Shown here: positions 1 to 12,100 of the stretch, piece by piece
Numbering within the stretch: position 1 is the first letter of the stretch
Layout of the letters: every line of letters begins with the position of its first letter
Assembly: GCF_000003815.2 (NCBI RefSeq)
Contig: NC_049982.1
Location: 13,838,537 to 13,902,536, forward strand
Reading direction: 5' to 3'
DNA length: 64,000 nt
DNA from: Branchiostoma floridae
Taxonomy: Eukaryota; Chordata; Leptocardii; Amphioxiformes; Branchiostomatidae
Notes under the pieces: generated by a model
Told to the model about the DNA's origin: nothing
Databases searched by the model: none
The model's input: only the letters and a program-made list of their open reading frames with translations
Program-made: the position numbers and the translations under genes

Positions 1-182
1 AGCAAACATAAAAGTTTCAGAGATTCCATATCATGGATATCTTAATTATGTTTCATAACAAAGATATAAATTAAAAATAATGCAGCAAATAAACGTATTT
101 CAGTAGTCATGACCTATTCTATTCTTAGACTTTGTGTAAATTGCTAGATGAAAAATTTTTCTCTTGCACAATTCTGTTGCAG

Positions 183-3100
183 CTTTGAAGTTGACATGAT
201 TTTTCAACGGACAGCCACTGGTGATGAGGCAGTTGATAACAGGCGCTTCCGTAAGTACCTAAGAAAGATATGTCAAAGTTGTTATACACTTTTTGATGGC
301 TGCTAACACAAGGTTAAAACATTTTTCCATTTCTTTATCTTTTGCTAGGATTTTACTTTGATATTTAAGAGAACTAAGGGACTTAATGATCAACATAGCC
401 CCATCTAGAGAAGTAAGAATTGTGACCATTATCCATTCAGGTGTGTCTATCCGCCTGGAACTAGACAAGCCGTACAGGGACAGGACTGGTCAGATGAGAG
501 TGTTCTTCCCTGGAGCCAGGAAACATGTTCTACAGCGGTCCGTTCGCTTACCTACAGCCTCTGGGAGGGCAAAGACAGTCAAAGTCAAGGCTTACATAAA
601 GGTGTGACTTTGTGACTTTTTTTCTCTCACCAGAATTTAAACATTCCTGCTCAGATTACTATGTAATGAATGTGAGAGAGCATTCCCACCATACCCCTAA
701 TTTAAGAGAGAGTATTCCTACCCCAATTGCTGTATGATGAAGTTGAGAAATTATTTCTACTCAAACTCCAGGATATATACTATGATTACTAATAAATATG
801 CCTGTCACTGTGGATCACATGCAGGAAGGTGTGACAGACCTCAGCCCAATACAAGTGACTTTGGACTACACTCTCAAGGTTCCCAGCCTTTCCAACAGCA
901 GCACTGGCATACCTCCTTCATTCAACATGTACCCCATGCTGCATCCAACTTCCAACACAAGTGTGGCACTGGAGGTAATGTTATGTAGCTCAATTTGAAT
1001 GTTTGTTGAGAGCACAGAAAGCAAAACTTGTATAGATAACTAAAGGTGGATGATAGAAACTATCATAGTTCCATAAAGAGGCAATTTTTAAATCATGTGT
1101 TTCTGTAATCTAAAACAGCAAATATGACGCAAAATGTTCCTTACCACCAGATTATTGTTTCTTACAGCTTAGGATTGCAGAAGACAAAAGTGACGGTTTT
1201 TACATTCGCGGGTAAGTACTGATGTTTACTTTTCCAAACCTTGTACAGAAACCTCTTCATTTAATTCAGCATACAGTAGATACATATATGACATTAGAAT
1301 TTGATGGTCAGGCGTGTTGTTAACTATACATACATGCATACATACATACATACATACATACTTAACCTTTATTTGTTCCTGTCTTGTTGCCTGTATTATT
1401 GATTTTCAAACTTGTCCCCTCAGGACTAGCCGGCCAGCAAACATGTACATCAGTCATGGAGCAGGGCCAATGGATTTCCAGTTCCTGTACCAGGTGAGTT
1501 TTACAGATGGAGACAGTTTTCAATGGGGTGGAGAAAATGTCTTTTGAGATGGCGTGTATAGATTTTTCAGGGACTATGAAAATTGCATGGGATGTCCCAG
1601 TAGCTGAAATGGCAGCAGCCTTGCAGTTGAGCTTCTGGTTCCAATTAGTTACACGTAAGATTGGGGTCCCAGAGGCACCCTCCTGGTAAAGATTTGCCCT
1701 GCTAATTAAACAGCAGGGAAACTTACTGCCGGCCCTATGTGTCATGACTCACTAGGCTAGACAATGAACAAACTGAACAAATGGAAATTACATGGAAGAG
1801 CGAACAAGTTGTTGTTTTTTTGCATGTAAACCACCATGTGCTACTTTCATATTTCTCTTTCCCCTTCACTCTTGTAACTCTAGGAGACACTTCATGTAAT
1901 GGTGATTATTTTTAGGTATTGAATCAGGGCCCAAAGGTGAGGAAATCGACTACCTTGTACCTGTTTCTCCCAGTCAGCATCTCGAATGGCCAACTCTTCA
2001 CATGGGGATCAGCAACAGGAAAGGTTGGTAGTGAAAGATTTTAAAGAATATAGCAAAGTGTTGACTTTGAACTAACTTGAAAATTAATCCATGGTCTATG
2101 GGTGATGTAAGTTAATTTCAGTTTATTTATTTTACCAGGAATACATCTCAGGTCAGCGTTGACCTGTTTTTCAGGCAATCCTGGGCACATGCGCATACAT
2201 AAAAACAACACAATAACAATGAATAACAACATACTGTAAAAAATAGCATTACTAAGCCATTAGGTGTAATTGGTGCCTAAATGTCCTGAACTTCATCATG
2301 CTTCGTTTTTCATGAGAAAGCTTGTTCCACAGCTGCACACCGTAGTACTGCAGACTCCCGCGAAATGACGTCACTCTGACATGTGGCAACTGAAGCAAGT
2401 GGGGGTCATAGTCCCGTAACCGTGTAGACGCTGCACGTGTGTTGACCCTTAGGGTCGGGGGTGACATCCATCGGAATAATGTGGACATATATGATGGTGC
2501 TCTTCCCCGGACTGACTTGAAAACTGTAGTAAGAGAGACCGTTTCCAACCGTTTACGCACAGACTCCACTTGAGATTTGATACTTTGAAAATGGATTCAT
2601 CAAAGTCCACAGTTCACATCAAGATGCGTGTATAGAAATTTCCCCATACAATGATTGTGAGTTACTCATTTGACAACCTTTTGTGATAAGAAAATATTGT
2701 TTCTGAACAGGACGGAGTTGCAGAGGTCTCCTGTAAGCAGGAGACAGATGAGCCAGTAAGTAATCCATTTTTTATCAGGCAAAATCATTTCCTTCTGTAA
2801 GTGTTTTTTTTCAGACTATTCCTCATCATTTTCCCTTCTATGTACAAGCTAGAATTTACTTTTGAATGATCTCATTTAGCTGAAAGCAAGTATTGGGGAT
2901 GATAGGAAATTGAATTTCGTCATAGTCTTCAAAACTGACATATTGAAAGCCCTGCACACTTTGGGGATCAAAGCTAGCTGGGAGAGAGAGAGACAGTCAT
3001 GTAGTCATTTGTTGTCACTGTTTCATTTGCTGTATAGATACTCGCATCTGATTGGTCGGGAAAAGCTGACATCATTGGAGTCACCCAGGCCAATTGGAAG

Positions 3101-6100
3101 ATGGTTGAGGTAAGAACCATTATCTTTCCTGGATTATGCATTGAACAATTTAGAATCATGCTTGCATTTTTTTAATCATTGTTTGACCACAGATATCTTT
3201 GCTACATTGCTACCTTTGTAGGTTTGATGATATTACTAGCTGGATATTCTCAAGTTAGGATCCATTCACAGCCTTTCTCTCTGTCAGAAGCTTGCAGGTT
3301 TATCCTTGTGGTGATCACCCAACACACATCTGATTCCATTTTTATCTCACAACTCTGTGAACTCTTTGGGCTCTACCATTCTACCTATAGGGGATTCTAC
3401 TATGCAACAACATTCTGGGATTATTCGTGTGATACCTTTTGACTGACATTTGGGCCATTGGTTGTTTCAGGAGGAGTGTATTAGAAGCGCAGCCAGTTGG
3501 CATGTATACAGCTGCACCATTGGACGCCTTGCAGCAGGAGACGAAGTGCTCATTAATCTAGAAGGAAAGGCCATGGGCGATGTAGCCCTGAAGGTGCTGT
3601 ATATCACAATGTCATCATTAAAAACAATTACATTGGCCTTGAGTTGCTAGGCACATGAAAAGGCTTAAAGTTTTGAGACAATATGGATAGTTTTATAAAA
3701 AGATGTTGAGACTGTTGTAGGAAATGCCAGTAAATCTTATTCCATAAATGTTACAGGATAAATGAGACGTTGAGTTGTTTGTTTTGAAGACAAAGGTGCT
3801 CTTGGAAAACAGCACATTTTCAGTACCAAGGACAGACCTAAGTAGCAAAGCAACTGTGAATGTAACATATTTCACACATTTAACATATCTCATATGTCTG
3901 CAAAGTAGGTGTTAAAGTTGCTATTAAAATTCAAGAATACCAAAACACCAATTAATGGGCACTTGTTCTTGGTTTACTGTTTCCTTCAAGGAAGTGCATC
4001 GGGGCAACCAGCTAACATTTAACACTTGTGCACAAATCAAGTCTGATACCAAGAGTCCTGTATCTAAGGTGGGTACTGACATTTGTTCGTAATTCTCACT
4101 GTAGTCAGCATGTATGGTGCTTTGTGTAATGTTGAATGATGAAGTAAAACGCTAGTTTATCCATGGGGTAACCTATAGCGTTATCCGATGTTTAAGGCAC
4201 ATGAAGCTGAAGGGTAGTAGTTTCAAACTGCAATATACTGAAAATATTGCAATTTGAAATCAACGTCCATTGAGGTGGAAAACAAAATCCATCCCCAAAT
4301 ACCCTGTTTTAAAAGCAACAGACATAAGTTACCCAACGGGTAAAGGTGAACAAGCATTACTGGTTGTTATTGTGAATATGCAGTTGTGATATGCAGTTGT
4401 GATATTGAGATATCATAAATTGTGTTCACCTGACAGTTTTCCTTTTCCTTAACAGGCATCTATTTCGTTGCTGATTGAGGCAAAAGTCAAAACTCTGAGG
4501 TGAGTTTTACATAAACTTTTTAGCAACTTTATGTAATAAGACACCACCTAGCTTTTGTACTTAGCAGAAGTTTTGACATTCACACTCAATTTTGTTGCAT
4601 GTAGAATGTTTTAGGTACTCAGATACCTTAACCAGGAGCTCTTTGAGATCTGAAGATTGCAAAGTGTGGGAAAGCTAAGCAGAAAGTCGTCTCTTTTTTT
4701 CAATATAAGTGTGCGGCAAAAGCGTGATGCACCTAGTGTCTGGAGCCCGATGCCAGGGGAAGACATGGAACAGTTTGGCTCCCGACTCTGTCAGCAGCTG
4801 GGGTCTGGCAACTGTTCTGACTGTCTGCAGACTGCCTTTTGGTGCGGCTGGTGTTCTGAACAGGTTTGTGAATATTACATGTTTTTCCTGAAAAATTTGT
4901 CAACACAAAACACATTTCAGAAGCTTATATGGTAGTATGATGGAAATCTAAGATAGTAGGAATCATGAATTTTCAATCTCCTAAGCATTTCCTCTTTGCA
5001 TTCTGCTTATACTGTCAATTCATGTATTTAGTAAAATATATCATCTAAGTGTCATGTTTACCTGTCCCTGGTGCTGAAAATATGCTGTTTTGCCTACAGG
5101 AGTTCTCAGGTTCCCGTTGTGACATGGTTCACCGGCTCACAGACCGAGGATGCCCCACAGAGGATGTCATGAGCCCCAGGAGTGAAACATTGATCACCAG
5201 GGTAGATATATCTCACATTATTTACTAGCTGGTGTGTTACACCGAAGGGCAGCCATATATTAGCCGTACATTAAAGATATAGATCTACTGTTGTGCTGGA
5301 TAACTGGCTGTTGTATGCCGATTCCTTTGTGGCATTCTTTCATGTACAAATGTAAAACATTTTAACCCTGCAAGTAAAAAAACTGTTATGTTAGAAGAGT
5401 TGTAATTTTCTTTATTGTGTTCTTCTAAGGAAGCACATTACACAGTACAAAACAGTATTTGTAAACATTGTCAGCAACTGAAGCAATAACTATTCTGTTA
5501 TATAGAATGAACCTGACTCTCCAGACAACAAGTATCTTTTTTTCCGTCCACAAGAGGCTGTCATGAAGATGAGGCCAGGTGAGACCAAACTACGGGCTTC
5601 CTCCCGATGAAGTGTGTCATAAGTAATTTAGTCTTCACAAAAGAATGCATAGACCACTATTGTAAATGTTTGGACAGATGTGTATGTGATACGCAGTATG
5701 TCTTGATCCATTTGTGATTTCTTATGTGAGTTAATATGTATAGTTTGTAACAATACATTTCTGTATTGTGCAGGCTGGGTTACAGAAGGCTCACAGAAGA
5801 AATTCGACTTAATTAAATTTCAACACTTTCTTTTTATCAAGGAGAATTTTCAAGTAGTCACCTTCAACTCACTTCTCTTTCCACAAACAGTATTTCATGA
5901 GATTGTATCTATAGTTCAGTATGGATATTTTTTTCTTCTTCTACCATAGGAAGGAGCCTGCCACTGTATTTTGAGGTGCTGCCACCACCACCTCCTTCTG
6001 TCAAGGCCATTGACTTGTACATTCTCATGGACATGTCCAAATCTATGGCCGATGACCTCTTCTTGCTTTGGGACTCCCTAGACAAACTTGGTATGTCAGT

Positions 6101-9100
6101 GGTAAAGTTGTCTTCAGTGTATTATATACCATTTCAAAGAAATAACTTCAAGGGATAAATACAATAGGTTTGCTAAAAAGCAGGATCTTTATTGTAAATC
6201 ATGGCTAGTAAACATATTCACATTATACTCAAACCAGTAGGGATCCTTCTTTGTGATTTGTGGCCCAGCAATTTTTGTTTTTTTGATGAATTTTGTTTTG
6301 CAGTTGAAAATGCTACGTTGGTTCACATGAATAACAACCAAGAAACTTGATGCTAGTGTAAAGTAAATTGATGGTCAATCCAATGAGAATGTCTGAGCCA
6401 CTTGCTCTTAGTTAGAGTAACAGTAATCTTTTACATTCAGTCCAGACAGTTATCCACGGAGAGAAGCATGTACGGCTTGGGTTCGGAACATTTGTGGACA
6501 AGACTGTTCTTCCCTTCACAAACACACATAAGTGAGTAAAACTTTTGGATTTTGATACAGAAATCTTGTGGCAATGAAACCTCAAAGACTTTAGAGTTCA
6601 TAAGACATTGTAAAGATCCAAGGCTTGATCTTTTGGACTCTGACATTTTGAGAGTTACAAGATTACAACAATATTGATTTTATTGCATGCAGATGATACC
6701 TAAAGCAGAAGTTATGGAAAAGACAGTTAACATTCTTTGTAATCTGCATCTTTGTAATATGAATCTAAGCTATGGTGGCTAATGTGTATATGTATAGTCT
6801 TAGAATGTGTGCTACGAAAGCAAGACTAATGCAGACAATGTCTTATATATACAGCCTGGATAAACCCTGCACGGGTTGTGCACCAGCCTTTAGCTTCCGT
6901 CATGTGCAGGCACTGACAGACGATTTCAGCGGGTTCAGACGCAGCGTCACAGAACAGAAGATATCTGGTAACATCGATACAGCAGAAGGCTTGTTGGATG
7001 CCTTGATGCAAGCCACTGTTTGTAAGGTAGGTTCATTGTGATTCGTTACTATGAGCATATATAGCCACATGGGACAATGACACAATACCCCCCCCCCATG
7101 CATCAGAATCAGTATTAGTTCCTGTGCTAAGTATTTGAATCATACATTTCATTTCTACCAATGTTTCCAGTTTCCAGTCATAGGTGATATACCATACATG
7201 AATAACATACTGTAAATGCAGAAATGTTCGCGGTGGATTAATGTTCACGGTTTTCGCGGTGACCACTTCACCGCGAACTTAAAACCACCGCGAACATTTT
7301 TCTATTATGGTATTAGACTGCAGTCTATGGTGTTACCGCGAACTTAAATCCACCGCGAAAAGTCATTTTTCCCGCTACCGCGAAATTAAATCGCCGCAAA
7401 CTTAAATGCATTTACAGTACTCAACAACTTCCCTGACCTTAACTGAAAAAAAAAGATCCATGGTTTTTAGCCTTTTCTCAGCTGCCTAACCCTGTTACTA
7501 ATATAATATGATATAGAATTGGGACTACCAAACGGTTTCTTTGGTGTGCTAAAAGCTCAAACAGCTTCCTTGTTGCTGCAGGAACAGATTGGTTGGAGAC
7601 ATGATGCGGCACGTTTGATCCTAGTGCTGACAGATGCCCCATTCCACTGGGCTGGAGACGGCAGGCTGGGCGGCATAGTGGAGCCTAATGATGGTCTGTG
7701 CCATTTGGATGAGAACGGAGAGGATGCTGAGTCAACAAAACAGGTCTGCTTTTACTCATCTTCAATATAGGATCTGATAGCAGAAGGGGTAAAGTCATTC
7801 CTGTTAACTAATGTTATCCTTTGCCTGTATCAATTTCATAAACCTTGTGATCAAGGGATTAGCGCTAGTTCACCTTTATTCGCTGGTAACCTATATCCGT
7901 TGCATTTAAACACATAGTATCTAGGGATATCAAGTAGACGGATGGTGGTTTCAAACTGCAATATTTTGAAAATATTACCATTTTCAACCACCTTCAATCA
8001 ATTGATGTCCTTAGATACCTTGTTTTTAAAACAACGAATATAGGTAACCGCGGATAAAGGTGAACTAGCATTAGATAGATTTGCATAGATTTTCAAACTT
8101 AGATATTAAGTGTAAGATGTCTTGCAGATGCATATATCATTATACACTGTGACTACTTGTTAGGAGTTTAAGCAGTAATAATATTTCTGTTTTCTCAGGA
8201 CTATCCTACTGTGGCTCTGTTGAAAGACAGAATGATGGACCATAGAGTGTCAGCATTGTTTGCAGTAACTCCTCGGAGAATAGAACTGTATGAGGTGAGA
8301 AAAATTGAAGTTTAGGTAATCAGTATGTAAAACATTTACATTTTGATAACCTCTACCAACTGCAACAGTTGCTATTTGACTGATTAAGTTCTAATTTACC
8401 ATTTACTGTATTATTTGGCTGATTAACAAAAGAAAATATGTCTTAGACTTAATCATTGATAAGTTTTGTAGCAAATAGCCATTTTTCCTGATCTTATGAT
8501 TTGTGTCATTCCTGTATAAACACTTTGAGTAATTTTTGTATTCCTTATTCCTGCAGGAACTTTCCAATCTTATATCATCTGCCCCTTCCAACTTCTCCAG
8601 TGTGTACAGACTTCAGTCAGACTCTAAAAACATTGTTGAGGTTGTTCAAGATGTATTGAAGAGAAACTTGGTGAGATACTGCGAAAGTATATTTCGAATC
8701 TAGCTTCTTTAGTCAAATATCCAACTATTTCTGTCCATGATTATTTTACTAGTGATGATTCTTTTTGTTTTAGAATTAACCAAGCTCCACAAATAATAAT
8801 AATGTTACAAAGTGAGAATTAAGAAAAAAAGGTTGAGTAAATCTTCGTTTTTCCTGAAAGAGTGTTGTTTCTTATCTAGACATCCCTGCTGCACTCAAAG
8901 TTCAGTACAAAGCTTTATGTGCAAAGTCCAGCAAACAGTACGTGGGTATCACTGCACAAGGTAGGACTTTCTTCAAAATCCATTACACATCCCCTGCATT
9001 TATATCGGCATGACTTAAACATGTAAGTCAACATGGGCTTAGTGATAGGCCTAAGTCACTAAAACCAAGATATACGTTTATCAAGTTCCATATATCTATA

Positions 9101-12100
9101 TCAAGTTCCATGTGTTAGGAACCTAGACCTTACTCAAGTCATGTGTCAAGTGAAGATAAACTGTACACACATTTTGTTTCAATGGGGCTTTATACTTTCT
9201 GCTTGTAAACTTGTGTTTTGGAAAATTGATTGGTCATGCTGTTCAAGGTAGATACTAGACATGTGTTGTGGAATTTTCCAGGTGTCCCCTGAAGTGGAAA
9301 CACAAGAAGCAGTGAGTAAGGCTTAGTTCAACTTGGCTTACCGTTATCTCTGTATGTTCTATCAATAATTAGATGTTGTCCTACAGTTGAGGTATCATAA
9401 AGTTGATAGTTTATAGATTCCTCCCTGCTAAGATTGAGTCTATATACAGTGGTTACATGAGACTTCCAGATTATGTGATGTTGTTTCCTGATAACTGTAA
9501 ATGCATTTAAGTTTGTGGTAGCGGGAAAATGGACTTTTCGCCGTGGTTTTAATTTCGCGGTAGCACCATGCACTGTAGTCTCTTACTGTTATGGAAAAAT
9601 GTTCACGGTGGTTTTAAATTAGCGGTGAAGCGGCAGCCGTGAAAACCGCGAACATTAAACCGCCGCGAAAGTTTTTGCATTTACAGTATTTTACCATCAC
9701 TTGAATTTGTATTACAAGCTTACACATGTTTGAAAATGCTACTTATGGATGGCCTTTTAGGAGCAGTACACAGCCAACGTCACATTCCTGAGCTGCAATG
9801 GTGAGGCAGACCCAGTACAGTTTGACATCATGGCTGCGGGAGTGCCCCATTCTCTACGTGTCACTGTGGAACCCATATGCCAGTGTTCCTGTGATGATAT
9901 ACAGCCAGTAAGTCCTGCCCTCTTTCAGTTGACTAGCATCTTAGTAGATGACTGCAGAAGGAGCTTGGTTTTCAGGCAAGAAAGTGAAGTGTAATACAAT
10001 TTGTCTTCACTAAAGAAAGCTCTTTGTAGTAGTTTTTTTTAAATCTTTTTAAAGGAGTTTGCTCAGTGCAAGGCCATTGACCACTTCTAGGCACTGAACG
10101 ACACTCACTGTAGCGGCATCTCTTCTCTCTTAGTCAGAAACAACAGGCCTCGGCAAGTATTTTGCATAAGGCAGTGTTAAAAATTATTGCTCCTAGCTGA
10201 ACTGATTATACTACATTTTTGTACAATGTTCTGTTTGTTTGTTTGTTTTTTCAGATGCCATCCCATCCATCCTGCAGTGGACATGGCAGCCTGAATGGCT
10301 GTGGAGGCTGCAGCTGTGACCCAGGCCGGTAGGTGGCATGCCAGAGCTATGCAAGTTGTTCTGAGCTAGGCCCTGTATAATGTTTGTAGAAGTTTTTTTG
10401 TCAAGTATAATGGGCTTAATCTCTGTAGATGATCTTTGGAATTTTTTCTGGGTATTCTTGAGCAAATTTGTGACACTACCATTCCAGCACTTCATTAAAC
10501 GTAAGGGTATTCGTGCAAGACTTACGTATGGAGGTAACATTCTCACTATACATTATATAACATATCAGTGACAGTACCTCTCCTTGGTAGTAAACTGATA
10601 ATCATAACTATTACATCTCTGTGATAGGACCTTTCCTTGGTGCTGACCTGTGTATCACTATTACATCTCTGTGAAAGGACCTTTCCTTGGTGCTGACCTG
10701 TGTATCACTATTACATCTCTGTGATAGGACCTTTCCTTGGTGCTGAACTGTGTATCACTATTACTGCTCTGTGATAGAACCTCTCCTTGGTACTGAACTA
10801 TGTATAACCACCAACTATTAAATATCTGTGGCAGGACCTCTCCTTGGCACTGAACTGATAATCATTAGTACCTCTCTGTGAAAGGACCTATCCTTGGTGC
10901 TGAACTGCTTATCACTCTCTGTTCTCTCACCTTGCGAACATATTCTTAAGTTTTTTTTAAACATATTACTGTAAATGCATTCAAGTTCTTTTACTGTTGT
11001 GGAAAAATGTTCATGGTGGTTTTAGATTTGTGGTGAAGCGGCCACCGCAAAAACCGCAAACATTAAACCACCGCAAAAGTTTCTGCATTTACAGTATCCT
11101 GCAAGTTGTAGAGTCAACATTTGACTACACTCCACTTAACCATTGCACTTTGAATGGATAAAAAGAGGTAATGTCAAGGTCCAACTTTGTCTTGCTGCAG
11201 ACATGGTGCCATGTGTGAATGTGATGCCTCGGCTGATGCAGACCCATCAGTCTGCAGGAGGAGGGAAGGGGAGCCGGTGTGTAGCGGGCGAGGTGATTGC
11301 ATCTGCGGAGAATGTGACTGTTCTCCCATAGGACCAAATCCAGGGAAAAGATACAGTGGGCAGTTCTGTGAATGTGACAACTTCTCATGTGATTACTACC
11401 AAGGCGAAGTGTGTGGAGGACCAGGTAGCCTTTTCTCAAATCTCTGAAAGAAAAAGCTGCAATACATTACATATCAATCAGTATAAGACAATTACATAGG
11501 AAAAAGCAGGGGTATTGTGAGACCTTTGGATTAAACAGCTTAGATTGATGAAAAATACACACATGATCATCACAGCTTAAATTTATGGCAGATACACACT
11601 GACTTTTGCAATGCAAGATTCCCATACATGCTACCCTGCCCTGGTAACACATCATTCTGTGTTTTGTTTTTTTGCTACAGAACATGGTAGATGCGAATGT
11701 GGACAGTGTGTTTGTGAAGAAGGTTGGACGGGAGCAGCCTGTGAATGTTCCACAAGTGTGGATGTCTGCAGGTCCAGTAATGGGGTAGAAATTGCTTTCA
11801 TTTTTGGTTTCATGGCTGCGCTTTGAATTGAGTGTCCTATGACATAGTGGTCTTCTGTTTGCATCCAATTTTGATGTACCAAAATTGAGCTTGCTAAGAT
11901 CACGCTGTTTACCCCCACATAAATACTACCAGTACATCTCATGTTCCTGGTGTGTGCTACATTGCCTGTCCTGATAGACGAAATATTGCCTGAGTGTTTA
12001 TTCAAGGCTCAAAAATTGTTTTCCAGTTGATATGTAACGACCGTGGAACATGCAGCTGTGGCGTCTGCCAGTGTCAAGGAAGCTACCGTGGGCCACACTG

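Larger units (their letters stand above)
183..4499 (+). other. Gene A exons 1-11: integrin alpha thigh and calf domains
   Basis: Exons 183-250, 441-601, 825-974, 1168-1211, 1424-1493, 1916-2023, 2711-2755, 3038-3109, 3471-3593, 3991-4068 and 4456-4499. The first three encode a thigh-like immunoglobulin-type sandwich (VSIRLELD, then LSPIQVTLDYTL), as found after the propeller of integrin alpha chains. The following exons read as calf-1 and calf-2; WHVYSCTIGRLAAGDEVLI matches the cysteine-containing calf-2 core of alpha subunits. In a normal alpha subunit a transmembrane helix and a short tail containing GFFxR would follow. None is present before the next exon, which begins the beta chain in frame. 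The first exon enters with one base completing a codon, so the propeller exons are outside the window. Confidence 0.8.
4710..9907 (+). other. Gene A exons 12-23: integrin beta PSI, hybrid and beta-I domain
   Basis: Exons 4710-4863, 5100-5201 (PSI, with CSDCL and WCGWC), 5506-5578, 5950-6090, 6441-6531, 6855-7026, 7582-7743, 8199-8294, 8557-8670, 8880-8960, 9282-9311 and 9761-9907. The beta-I domain carries the MIDAS DxSxS (DMSKS, 6030-6044), adjacent ADMIDAS Asp-Asp (SMADD), a specificity-loop disulphide (CTGC), the synergy-site NxDxxEG (NIDTAEG) and the later metal-binding TDA. All metal positions known from integrin beta3 therefore have suitable side chains, which predicts a ligand-competent headpiece. 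The region closes with the second half of the hybrid domain (CQCSC). A five-proline run (5982-5996) precedes the beta-I core, where the hybrid-to-beta-I linker is expected; it is unusual. Confidence 0.85.

Noticed and set aside
10570-10920. CRISPR-like array
   Set aside because: Units of about 50 bp abut without unique spacers and diverge gradually; this is a minisatellite in a eukaryotic intron.
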